A stretch of 7,533 nucleotides of DNA from Oscillospiraceae bacterium. Its GTDB lineage: Bacteria > Bacillota > Clostridia > Oscillospirales > Oscillospiraceae. The stretch covers positions 1-7,533 of the forward strand of contig JAFRUW010000163.1 in NCBI GenBank assembly GCA_017438675.1, given 5' to 3'. Positions 1 through 6,288 of this stretch are shown here, piece after piece. The notes under the pieces are model-generated. The model saw nothing but the letters and a program-made list of their open reading frames with translations, was not told the origin of the DNA and made no database searches. Position numbers and translations under genes: made by a program. Every line of letters starts with the position of its first letter. The first letter of the stretch is position 1.

Positions 1-946
1 AAAGACGGCCCGAGGGGTTTGATGTGCCCTTGAGGACCTTGCCTACGCCGGTCATACCGTAGCAGCCGGGAGCGAAGATCATGAGAGCGGAATCGCTCTC
101 GCCGATTGTATAGGACTGGGGTTCGTCGTACTGAACTGTGTATGTAGTGACTTTCTTGTTCCTGCCGCTTCCGGTCACTTCGCCATATGCGTAGGAATTA
201 AAGGTAAATGTCTTGCCGCCTTCAAGCCATCCCATCTCCATCATATTACAGATGTTGAAAATGACGATGACATTGTCATAGTTTGCTGTAGCGTAAGCGA
301 GAACTGACGCCTCAGCTTCTGTGATCTCAAGCTCGGATTCCTTGATGTCGTTGCCTTCACTGCCCTTGCGCGCAATGTAAACTATGGCTGTTTCGGAATA
401 CTCCTCTGCGTTTCTCAGGATCTGGGGGTCCATTTTGGGAACTCTCAGGGTGCCGTCCTGATTGAGAACGTCCTTCATGATATTCCACTGTGCCTTCATG
501 ACGCCGGAATTGGAAAGATCCCAGATTGCTGAGCCTTCGTCGCCCACTACTCCGCCTGCATAGGGAGTCTCTCCGGAATACTGAGCATACCAGTCTCTGT
601 ATGCCTGACAGAGCTCGGTGTTATACTCAACGCCCGCTTCTTCAAGGGCCTGGTAAAAATCCACCTTTGTGCCGGAAACGGCACCGCCGCCGCCGCCGTC
701 ATAGACGGGGTCGACTGAGGATGCGCCGAATACGTTTACTTTTTTGCCTTCCAGAGGCAATACATTGTTGTCGTTCTTGAGGAGCACAACGCCCTCTTCG
801 CCGACCTCGACGGAAGTCGCGATAGAGTACTCTTTTGCCTCCTCGGGGCTCTTCGTCACAAGATCTTTTGACCATGTGGCGAAAGCCGTTGCGCACAGTG
901 ACATGAGCATCACAAGCGCAAGAACAAATGCCAGGGTTTTCTTCAT
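1..946 (-). CDS. Secreted family 3 glycoside hydrolase, domain-permuted (partial, 3' end off left edge)
   Basis: This is the N-terminal 315 residues of a probable beta-glucosidase/beta-xylosidase-type GH3 enzyme, which would release sugars from glycosides outside the cell. Residues 1-23 are a signal peptide (MKK start, hydrophobic core, cleavage after AFA). Residues about 45-315 match the GH3 C-terminal alpha/beta sandwich domain: EEGVVLLKNDNNVLPL at 50-65 is the family hallmark, SEGND at 196-200 lies in the region that usually carries the acid/base glutamate, and NPSGRL at 310-315 is the conserved end motif. Because this domain follows the signal peptide directly, the TIM-barrel domain should lie after it, off the window; this permuted order is known in rumen enzymes such as Butyrivibrio BglA. 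The start is fixed by AGGAGG at 955-960, 8 nt upstream of the ATG. A Gly run (residues 84-88) is unusual but in frame. Substrate cannot be told from this part. It is divergent from the two-component operon. Confidence 0.9.
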   Translation of the reverse strand, partial: MKKTLAFVLALVMLMSLCATAFATWSKDLVTKSPEEAKEYSIATSVEVGEEGVVLLKNDNNVLPLEGKKVNVFGASSVDPVYDGGGGGAVSGTKVDFYQALEEAGVEYNTELCQAYRDWYAQYSGETPYAGGVVGDEGSAIWDLSNSGVMKAQWNIMKDVLNQDGTLRVPKMDPQILRNAEEYSETAIVYIARKGSEGNDIKESELEITEAEASVLAYATANYDNVIVIFNICNMMEMGWLEGGKTFTFNSYAYGEVTGSGRNKKVTTYTVQYDEPQSYTIGESDSALMIFAPGCYGMTGVGKVLKGTSNPSGRL

Positions 947-1031
947 AGGTTTTTCCTCCTTAAAATGAATTGAATTTGTTGAATTACTGCACATCTTAGG
1001 GATAATCTGCAATATTCAGCCTTTCTATTAT

Positions 1032-1060
1032 ATTATAGTTATAGCTTTCAGACCGGTCAA
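1032..1060 (-). promoter_or_regulatory. Sigma-70/SigA-type promoter for the GH3 gene
   Basis: Read on the minus strand, TTGACC (1055-1060) and a perfect TATAAT (1032-1037) are separated by exactly 17 nt. Transcription would start near 1025, giving a leader of about 80 nt before the GH3 start codon. The -35 differs from consensus at one position only, so the promoter may be strong without an activator. The motif repeats at 1088-1138 lie 27 bp upstream of this -35. Confidence 0.75.
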
Positions 1061-1087
1061 CATCATTGCCTCCAACAGCGGAATGAG

Positions 1088-1138
1088 GGCGTGAACAGTT
1101 CTGTTCGGGTGTGAACTGCAAAATACCGGTGTGAACAG
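1088..1138. promoter_or_regulatory. Three phased direct repeats, candidate LytTR-regulator binding sites
   Basis: The 11-bp motif GGYGTGAACWG occurs at 1088-1098, 1108-1118 and 1128-1138, with a period of exactly 20 bp, about two helical turns. On the minus strand it reads CWGTTCACRCC, which resembles the GTT-centred direct repeats bound by LytTR proteins such as VirR (CCAGTTNTNCAC) and AgrA. A LytTR regulator is encoded 1.5 kb away in the operon that starts just downstream, so autoregulation or control of the divergent GH3 gene is likely. The repeats end 12 bp before the plus-strand -35. In the VirR-like orientation they point towards the GH3 gene. The repeat structure is directly visible; the binding protein is inferred. 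Confidence 0.65.
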
Positions 1139-1150
1139 CACAACATTATC

Positions 1151-1179
1151 TATACAAAAAACGCTGTTTAAGTTATAAT
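1151..1179 (+). promoter_or_regulatory. Probable promoter of the two-component operon
   Basis: TATACA (1151-1156, four of six matches to TTGACA) is followed after 17 nt by TATAAT (1174-1179). A second TATAAT at 1183-1188 has no good -35 partner at 17 nt. The weak -35 next to the phased repeats fits an activator-dependent promoter. The leader would be roughly 25-30 nt. Confidence 0.55.
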
Positions 1180-1202
1180 TGTTATAATAGATCAAAAAGA
1201 AC

Positions 1203-1220
1203 GGAGGCGAAATGAATTGA
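1203..1220 (+). promoter_or_regulatory. Ribosome site and overlapping two-codon ORF at the kinase start
   Basis: GGAGG at 1203-1207 is the only good ribosome site. An ATG at 1212-1214, only 4 nt downstream, opens a frame that reads ATG AAT TGA and stops. The TGA (1218-1220) overlaps the TTG at 1217-1219, which starts the kinase frame 9 nt after GGAGG. TTG is therefore chosen as the start because its spacing is better and no in-frame ATG has a ribosome site; the next one, at 1259, has none. The arrangement could lower translation or allow stop-restart. Confidence 0.55.
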
Positions 1221-2626
1221 GCTTTGATACCCTGCTCCAGGCATTCAACGTTAATAATATGCGGTTCGTCACATATATGTCATTTCTCTTTGCTACGATT
1301 CTCACGGTGGTACTGTTTTTTAAATATGATGAGCCCATAACAATAAGAAAAAAGATCGGGAAGTTTGTTTTGATCCTCCTTGTCTATACCGGGATCTCAC
1401 TCCTCCTTATCATTCCGTTCGCTACTCTGTACCGCAGGTTTTTCGGCGGCTGGTTCACCAACAAAATCACCTGTTTTACAATAACCGCAATTATGACCGC
1501 GGCCCTTGTTCTGCTCTATGACCGCTCAAACCGCAAAAGCAATATTGCCGCTGCGTCGGTATTCGTGTTCTTCAACACCTCTGCTTTCTTCGTAAGCAAC
1601 AACCTGTTCAACAAGCTCTTCATATCTGCAAATCCGAATGTTGAACCCGAAAGCCTGTTTCACATCATCGACGTTTTCTCGATTATCGGATACCTCGCCT
1701 GCCTCATTCCTCTTTTATTCTTTCTCAGAAGATTTTCACTGAAAAAGACCGGGAATGTTCCCCTCGTATGCTGGCTGAGCAGTCTTGTCACGAGCATCCC
1801 CGGAATAGTGATCTATCTTATCCTTTACAGATACTACGGCTTCGAAGCCTCGGAAAACCCGCGCCTCGTGCTGTTTGTCCTGGCACCGCAGATCAGTGCG
1901 CTGGCTATCTATTATCTCTCGTACCTCATTGCCTCCTCCTATGAAAAAGAGCTTGAGCATAACGTAATGTCTGTCAAGGCAAACGAGAACTTTGAGTCAA
2001 TGCAGAAGCGCAGCCAGTTAAACGACGACATACGTGAGCTGAAGCACGACCTGAAAAACCACATATCCCTTATGAGGACGCTCCTTGCTCAGGGAGATTA
2101 CAATAACCTGAACAGTTACTTTGATGAGCTTCTGGGCACTCGCTTCAACGTGGTCAACGCTGTTGATTCGGGAAATATGGTGATAAACAATGTTCTGAAC
2201 AACGCCATTTACGACATGGAGCAGGCTGGTGTGAAGTTCGATACCCATGTCAGCATCAGGCGCAATCTGAATATAAGCGACACGGATCTGTGCTCTCTCC
2301 TGTCCAATCTTCTGTCCAACGCATTCGAGGCCACGTTACAGACAAAAGATCCTCAGATCAGCGTCATAATCAGGGAGGAAAACGATTTCCTGTTCATCTC
2401 CGTGAAAAACAGTATAAACGAGAGCGTATTGTTCAAAAATCCGGATCTTGTCACCAGCAAGAAGGACAAATCCATCCACGGTATAGGTATAAAGAGCATA
2501 CGCTCCATTGCGAAAAAATATAACGGAAGCGTATCCTTCACCGAGGAAGACAATATGTTCAATTCCAATGTTATGCTGGTGCTTAAAAAGACGCCGGCAC
2601 GTATCAGGTCGGGGAGGTCTTCATGA
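1217..2626 (+). CDS. GHKL sensor histidine kinase, AgrC/VirS type, seven TM segments
   Basis: This 469-residue membrane kinase would sense an external signal and pass phosphate to the regulator encoded next to it. Hydrophobic stretches suggest seven TM helices near residues 17-35, 48-70, 83-101, 108-127, 150-170, 183-204 and 216-238. A coiled-coil-like linker follows, then the phosphoacceptor box with His277 (ELKHDLKNH), as in AgrC/ComD/VirS (HPK10) kinases. The GHKL ATPase has its N box at 364-373 (NLLSNAFEAT, Ser in place of the common Asp, with Asn368 retained) and a G box at 420-425 (IHGIGI). The HATPase_c_5-type C-terminus looks complete. The start is a TTG, discussed separately. The stop overlaps the regulator start (ATGA), implying coupled translation. 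No AgrB/AgrD-like genes lie beside it, so the ligand is unknown; peptide sensing is only a family-based guess. Confidence 0.92.
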   Translation: MSFDTLLQAFNVNNMRFVTYMSFLFATILTVVLFFKYDEPITIRKKIGKFVLILLVYTGISLLLIIPFATLYRRFFGGWFTNKITCFTITAIMTAALVLLYDRSNRKSNIAAASVFVFFNTSAFFVSNNLFNKLFISANPNVEPESLFHIIDVFSIIGYLACLIPLLFFLRRFSLKKTGNVPLVCWLSSLVTSIPGIVIYLILYRYYGFEASENPRLVLFVLAPQISALAIYYLSYLIASSYEKELEHNVMSVKANENFESMQKRSQLNDDIRELKHDLKNHISLMRTLLAQGDYNNLNSYFDELLGTRFNVVNAVDSGNMVINNVLNNAIYDMEQAGVKFDTHVSIRRNLNISDTDLCSLLSNLLSNAFEATLQTKDPQISVIIREENDFLFISVKNSINESVLFKNPDLVTSKKDKSIHGIGIKSIRSIAKKYNGSVSFTEEDNMFNSNVMLVLKKTPARIRSGRSS

Positions 2627-3342
2627 ACAAGCTGACTATCGCCCTGTGCGACGACGACAACCTTATGCTCAAGGTCGTCTCTTCCACTGTCAAGAGCACG
2701 CTGTTAAAGCTGAATATCAGTTCCGAAATCCGTATGTTTTCCTCACCTTTTCAGCTGCTGAGCAGTCTTGAAACCCGGGAATACGACCTCTTCATACTCG
2801 ATATAGAAATGCCGAAGCTTGACGGGATTTCACTTGGCATGAAACTCAGGCAGGCGGGTATTGACACCCCCATCATCTATCTTTCCGCCATGGAGGACAG
2901 AGTTTACGACAGTTTTGAGACCCGCCCGTTTACATTTATCCGCAAAAGCAGATTCATTGACGATATTTATAAAGTTATGAAGAGATTTGTTGACAGCAGT
3001 GAAAGCCTGAATCTGAAGCGCCTCGTAATAAGGGAGTCAAACAACCGCACTGTCAGCCTTGAGCTGTCAAAAGTACTTTATATTGAGAGTGAAATCAAGA
3101 GTCAAAAGGTGTACCTCCGTGATAATAAGGAACCGATACACGTAAAATGCACCATGAACTATCTGGAAGATGAGCTCACCAACCACGGTTTTCTGCGATC
3201 CCATCGCTCATACCTGATTAACTGCAAATACATACAGTACATCGAGCATGAAACAGTATATCTCACCACCGGCGACACCGTTCCTCTTGGGCGGAGCAAA
3301 TCTGAAGAATTCATGGAAAAATACCTGAACCTTATGACGTAG
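2623..3342 (+). CDS. LytTR-family response regulator
   Basis: This 239-residue cytoplasmic transcription factor is the likely partner of the upstream kinase, whose stop codon it overlaps by 4 bp. Residues 1-125 form a receiver domain: acidic cluster Asp10-Asp12, phosphoacceptor Asp60 (FILDIEMPKLDG), Ser88 and Lys108. Lys108 is followed by Ser rather than the usual Pro. Residues about 132-237 form a LytTR DNA-binding domain with the typical FLRSHRSYLIN core at 194-204. This is the architecture of AgrA, VirR and ComE, which bind direct repeats spaced about two helical turns apart; such repeats lie at 1088-1138 ahead of the operon. A weak GGGGAGG-like ribosome site (GGGGAGG at 2611-2617) lies inside the kinase gene, about 5 nt before the ATG. 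No clear hairpin-plus-T terminator follows the stop codon. Confidence 0.93.
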   Translation: MNKLTIALCDDDNLMLKVVSSTVKSTLLKLNISSEIRMFSSPFQLLSSLETREYDLFILDIEMPKLDGISLGMKLRQAGIDTPIIYLSAMEDRVYDSFETRPFTFIRKSRFIDDIYKVMKRFVDSSESLNLKRLVIRESNNRTVSLELSKVLYIESEIKSQKVYLRDNKEPIHVKCTMNYLEDELTNHGFLRSHRSYLINCKYIQYIEHETVYLTTGDTVPLGRSKSEEFMEKYLNLMT

Positions 3343-3524
3343 GCTCACTTATGCCGCGCCGGAGACCCATGCATAGGATGATTCGTGAGTTCTTAAGTAT
3401 CTGTCTGCCTCTCGCATCTATGACATCTTATCGGTTGCAGAAAATACTGCACGGGCAGCCGTTTAGGCTGTCACGTCCGGCACCCCGGAGCCCCATAATA
3501 ATACACCGTGCCGTCAAATAATCA
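3343..3524. other. Intergenic gap with three adjacent hairpins
   Basis: No convincing gene is present. Three short stem-loops follow one another: TGCAG/CTGCA at 3436-3451, a 7-bp stem with one G-U at 3454-3472 around loop GTTTA, and TCCGG/CCGGA at 3476-3489. None is followed by a T run, so they are not an ordinary intrinsic terminator. They could be the 3' end of the regulator transcript, a structured RNA, or chance. I could not match them to a known riboswitch class. Confidence 0.3.
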
Positions 3525-3553
3525 TTTACAAGGTAGTATCAATATGGTATTAT
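3525..3553 (+). promoter_or_regulatory. Promoter of the dockerin protein gene
   Basis: TTTACA (3525-3530) and TATTAT (3548-3553) are exactly 17 nt apart, each one mismatch from the SigA consensus. The start site would be near 3560, giving a leader of about 108 nt. This indicates that the gene has its own transcript and does not depend on the two-component operon. Confidence 0.65.
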
Positions 3554-3610
3554 TGAATAGTAGAATCGTTCTCTCAGATGAATGCACATGAGAAGGAAAA
3601 CGCATCGAAA

Positions 3611-3661
3611 GGAAAGAGCATTGCAGCTTTCTCCATATGTGTTTGAAACAAAAAAGGAGGA
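3611..3661 (+). promoter_or_regulatory. Leader hairpin and ribosome site of the dockerin gene
   Basis: GGAAAGAGC (3611-3619) pairs with GCTTTCTCC (3626-3634) apart from one A-C mismatch and one G-U, around the loop ATTGCA. AAGGAGGA (3655-3661 area) lies about 8 nt before the ATG at 3669 and decides the start. The hairpin may protect or modulate the mRNA; that part is uncertain. Confidence 0.4.
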
Positions 3662-3668
3662 TATCAAA

Positions 3669-5036
3669 ATGAAGAAATCAAAATGGCTGTCATTTATGCT
3701 GGCGCTTGTCATGCTGATGTGTGCACTTCCTTTGGCGCCTGCCGCACTTGCGGACGATCCCCCGATGACGATGATCACCCATATTGCTCTCAGCGTCATA
3801 CTTCCCGAGGCCGGTGATCCGTATTCGATCCCCATTGTTTTGAAGGATGATGAAGAAGGTTACGACCTTGTTGTGAGCAGGATTCAGGACTCGGAGATGA
3901 ATACTCTCGAACCGGGCTTCGGCACATTTGATGCAAGTAAAGATTATCTCGTTACATGCCGCCTTAATGCCCATGAGAATCATTTCTGGGATCAGAGGCA
4001 GGAAGTGGGCGTCACCTGTGACGTAACAGGCGGAAACTTAAACAGTCTTTCGACGACAAACGGAACCGACGGCTCTTTTGCGGATGTGGTCATCGTGTTT
4101 AGCCCTAAAGCGCCCGTGCCGTCCCGCGATTACTTCTCCGTGTGGAGATGTGATCAGGACGGAGCCTGGCAGGGCGGCGGCTTTACAATAAGTTATCTTC
4201 CGCCTGACGGAGACATTCCCCCCGACAGCGGCAGATACTGGGACAGCAACACAAATCAGATCGTACCTCACGGAACCTGGATCACCCTGAAGGCCAAGCC
4301 GGCGGAAGGATACGGCTTCAAGGGCTGGTACAGCGGCAACCCCGATAAGTCCGAAGCAGGCGATCCCACTTATTTTGAAGATCAGCTCCTCTCCACCGGC
4401 TTTTTCTACAGCTTCTACGGCGGCAGCACCATGGCCGAGGCTCCGACTGTCTGCGCCGTATTCGAAAAGGGCGGGGTTTATACCCGTCCCGCGGACCAGA
4501 TCCAGATATGGGCGACGGACGGCGGTCAGGTAGCGGCAAAATATGAGATCACGGGCGCAAACCCATATGAAATTCCTGAAAAGGACGGTACGGAATTCGT
4601 TCATATCGGCGAGATCGTTCCCTTCTACGAGGGCGATGAAATCACCGCAGTCGCGAAACCTGATACAGGTTATTCATTCAAGGGATGGTACCATGTGAAC
4701 ATAGAGTGGGGACCCGGAGAAGGAGAGAAATATCAGGGTAACGTTATCGCAACCGATTTGACCTACACCTACAGACCGGGAGTGACCTTACTTCCCGGTG
4801 ACACTGAGGCGCTCAGATATGTCTGCGCCGTATTTGAAAAGGGCTCCGGTTTTGAAAAAGGCGACGTTGACAGGAGCGGACAGGTCGGCAATTCAGACCT
4901 CATCATGGTGGCCCGCCACGTAGTGCATATCCTGACCCTCACAGGCGAGCAGTTCACACTGGGTGACATGAACGATGACAATGTCATCGACAATAAGGAC
5001 ATAATTACCCTGGCGCGTAAGATCGTAGGACTGTAA
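3669..5036 (+). CDS. Secreted dockerin-bearing protein with two InlB-like repeats
   Basis: This is a 455-residue extracellular protein with no enzyme domain that I recognise. Residues 1-28 are a signal peptide ending in AALA. Residues about 35-150 form an unrecognised N-terminal region. Two divergent InlB-B-repeat-like units follow, each with GY-x-FKGWY (tyrosines at 215 and 335) and ending VCAVFEKG (261-268 and 385-392). The C-terminal 58 residues (398-455) are a type I dockerin with two calcium loops, DVDRSGQVGNSD and DMNDDNVIDNKD, each followed by a helix of the expected length. Dockerins bind cohesins on scaffoldins, so the protein is likely to be carried on a cellulosome-like or cell-surface scaffold; InlB-like repeats usually mediate binding or spacing. 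The ATG at 3669 is chosen over an in-frame ATG at 3582 because it has an AGGAGG site and begins the signal peptide. A strong terminator follows at once. Confidence 0.88.
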   Translation: MKKSKWLSFMLALVMLMCALPLAPAALADDPPMTMITHIALSVILPEAGDPYSIPIVLKDDEEGYDLVVSRIQDSEMNTLEPGFGTFDASKDYLVTCRLNAHENHFWDQRQEVGVTCDVTGGNLNSLSTTNGTDGSFADVVIVFSPKAPVPSRDYFSVWRCDQDGAWQGGGFTISYLPPDGDIPPDSGRYWDSNTNQIVPHGTWITLKAKPAEGYGFKGWYSGNPDKSEAGDPTYFEDQLLSTGFFYSFYGGSTMAEAPTVCAVFEKGGVYTRPADQIQIWATDGGQVAAKYEITGANPYEIPEKDGTEFVHIGEIVPFYEGDEITAVAKPDTGYSFKGWYHVNIEWGPGEGEKYQGNVIATDLTYTYRPGVTLLPGDTEALRYVCAVFEKGSGFEKGDVDRSGQVGNSDLIMVARHVVHILTLTGEQFTLGDMNDDNVIDNKDIITLARKIVGL

Positions 5037-5038
5037 AG

Positions 5039-5074
5039 AAACAATGCTTCCCCATGCGGGAAGCATTGTTTTTT
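5039..5074 (+). terminator. Intrinsic terminator of the dockerin gene
   Basis: A perfect 12-bp stem (ACAATGCTTCCC at 5041-5052 with GGGAAGCATTGT at 5058-5069), a 5-nt loop and a six-T run (5069-5074) lie 4 nt after the stop codon. AA before the stem lets it also act weakly on the opposite strand. Confidence 0.93.
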
Positions 5075-5135
5075 AATGAAAAATTGAAAATGAAAAATGG
5101 CGGTATTTTTTTTAATTCTGACGAATTAAAAATTG
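5075..5135. repeat. A/T-rich tract with a 10-bp palindrome
   Basis: The tract starts with repeated GAAAAAT/TGAAAA units and contains TTTTTAATTC (5109-5118) and GAATTAAAAA (5123-5132), perfectly paired around TGAC. It holds no gene. It lies beside the inverted-repeat element at 5149 and may be part of the same or a neighbouring dispersed repeat; copy number cannot be judged here. Confidence 0.35.
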
Positions 5136-5148
5136 ATTTGAAACAGTA

Positions 5149-5275
5149 ACCTTGGCTCCCACTGTGGGGGAGCTGTCACCGCAGGTGACTGAGAGGGTAT
5201 TATGCTGTACCCAAAGCCCTCTCCGTTACCGCCTCTTACGGCGGCGCCACCTCTCCCATAGGGAGAGGAAAGGGG
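5149..5275. repeat. MITE-like composite inverted-repeat element
   Basis: About 127 bp of nested stem-loops: GCTCCC/GGGAGC (5155-5173), GTCACC/GGTGAC (5175-5189), a central stem GAGAGGG (5191-5197) with CCCTCTC (5217-5223), CCGCC/GGCGG (5229-5244) and CCTCTCCC/GGGAGAGG (5250-5268). The left half resembles the reverse complement of the right half, so the whole is a degenerate long inverted repeat. It encodes no protein. From memory, similar GGCTCCC...GAGAGGG palindromes are dispersed in Faecalibacterium and related genomes. Its site in a convergent gap is typical of tolerated insertions. No clear target duplication was seen. Confidence 0.6.
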
Positions 5276-5319
5276 CACGGTGGTTTTTATCCGCCCGAAG
5301 CATTTCTCTAAATAATAAC

Positions 5320-5345
5320 ACAAGGGCACCCGAAGGTGCCCTTGT
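5320..5345 (-). terminator. Terminator of the minus-strand membrane operon
   Basis: An 11-bp perfect stem (ACAAGGGCACC/GGTGCCCTTGT) encloses CGAA on the plus strand, which is UUCG in minus-strand RNA. That is closed by a C-G pair, the extra-stable C(UUCG)G tetraloop. The minus-strand 3' flank (TGTTATTATTT) is T-rich, while the plus-strand flank is not, so it should serve the operon that ends at 5393. Confidence 0.75.
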
Positions 5346-5392
5346 ACGTTTGTTATACAATAATTCTTTCCTGCGGACAGCCCTGCATCGGC

Positions 5393-6271
5393 TTATTTGC
5401 CTTTTCTGCGCTTGATGATCAGCAGGATGATCATTGCGGCAAGCGCAATCGCCGCGGCGCAGATACAGCAGATAAGAATAGTGAAGCTTGTGTTTGACAT
5501 GCGCCCGGATTCGTTTTCGGTTTGCTCTTCCTGAGGGACTGCTGCGTCCAACAGCACCGCTTCGGTCTCATTTGCGGCTGAAGGCTGTTCAGAGTCGGCT
5601 TCCGGTGTCACAGGCTCAGGCTCAGAAGGGGCAGCAGACTCCGGCTCCGGTTCTATTTCGGGTTCCGGCTCCGTTTCCGGTTTCTCAACGTACTCTTCTG
5701 TCAGATCGATGCAAAGCCAGCCGGTTTGTCCCTTGTATGTGGTGTATCCCCAATTGTAACCGCCGTAGGAGTACGTATACTGATAGGTGATCTGTGTGCC
5801 CTTCGGCACGTTGCGATACGACGGGAAGGTTTTTGCGGGGCCCTGACGCAGCACGATGCCCCCCTCCGGGGAGACGACGCATTTAACCTCGGAACCCAGC
5901 TTCTGTCCTTCCTCCCGGGGGACGGTTTTGTTCAGATCGATGAAATCTGTTTCCAGTTCCTTCTCGGTGACGAAGACGAATCCGTTGCCCTTTGGTTTAA
6001 AGTTCTTGTCATCGGCCACCAGCAGATAGGTATTATCCGATTCATTAAACGAATGGACGGACAGCTTTGTACCGGGTTCCAGATGATCATGCACCGTGTA
6101 AACAGACCCGTCATTTTCATAATCGTACATCTCTTCATCGAAATCCCACCCGGATAACCCGCACACAACATTCCAGTTATCAAATTCCGACATGCCGAGA
6201 TCAGCCAGGGCAGGAGCCTGCAGAGCGCAGAAAATGATCAGCGCAAGAATGAAAGAAAGACATTTTTTCAT
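5393..6271 (-). CDS. Secreted SH3b-domain protein with Glu/Pro stalk and C-terminal membrane anchor
   Basis: This 292-residue protein is probably exported and held in the membrane by its C-terminus. Residues 1-23 are a signal peptide ending ALA. Residues about 24-120 form an unassigned region, perhaps a degenerate SH3-like fold. Residues about 128-192 are a bacterial SH3 (type 3) domain, shown by IVLRQGPAKTFPSYRNVPKG at 139-158 and the later TGWLCIDL. Residues 195-259 are a Glu/Pro/Ser-rich stalk with EPEPE units. Residues 262-286 are a TM helix, followed by the basic tail KRRKGK. There is no LPXTG motif. SH3b domains commonly bind peptidoglycan, so a wall-facing role is likely but not shown. 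The start at 6271 is preferred to an in-frame ATG at 6445 because AGGAGG (6280-6285) lies 8 nt upstream and the signal peptide begins there. It is last in the operon, 17 nt after the previous gene. Confidence 0.82.
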   Translation of the reverse strand: MKKCLSFILALIIFCALQAPALADLGMSEFDNWNVVCGLSGWDFDEEMYDYENDGSVYTVHDHLEPGTKLSVHSFNESDNTYLLVADDKNFKPKGNGFVFVTEKELETDFIDLNKTVPREEGQKLGSEVKCVVSPEGGIVLRQGPAKTFPSYRNVPKGTQITYQYTYSYGGYNWGYTTYKGQTGWLCIDLTEEYVEKPETEPEPEIEPEPESAAPSEPEPVTPEADSEQPSAANETEAVLLDAAVPQEEQTENESGRMSNTSFTILICCICAAAIALAAMIILLIIKRRKGK

Positions 6272-6288
6272 TTGAACGACCTCCTGAA

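Noticed and set aside
1093..1106. GAACAG-TT-CTGTTC palindrome considered as a LexA/SOS box.
   Set aside because: The Gram-positive LexA box needs GAAC-N4-GTTC; the spacing here is N6, and the left arm is better explained by the phased repeat.
3351..3521. A 56-codon plus-strand frame after the regulator gene, Arg-rich with one Cys, looked at as a possible signal-peptide precursor (AgrD-like) for the kinase.
   Set aside because: It has no convincing ribosome site, its codons and composition are unlike the neighbours, it overlaps the hairpins, and there is no AgrB partner.
3582..3668. In-frame upstream ATG that would add 29 residues to the dockerin protein.
   Set aside because: It would bury the signal peptide behind a charged extension and lacks the AGGAGG site that precedes 3669.
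4038..4604. A 188-codon minus-strand frame.
   Set aside because: It is antisense to the middle of the dockerin gene, with no ribosome site and no recognisable domain; the plus frame has a signal peptide, repeats and dockerin.
4949..4957. GCAGTTCAC, matching the phased repeat motif.
   Set aside because: It is a single copy inside the dockerin coding sequence with no second site 20 bp away and no promoter nearby.
5726..6157. A 143-codon plus-strand frame.
   Set aside because: It lies antisense to the SH3b gene and shows no domain or ribosome site; the minus frame has a signal peptide, SH3b domain and TM anchor.
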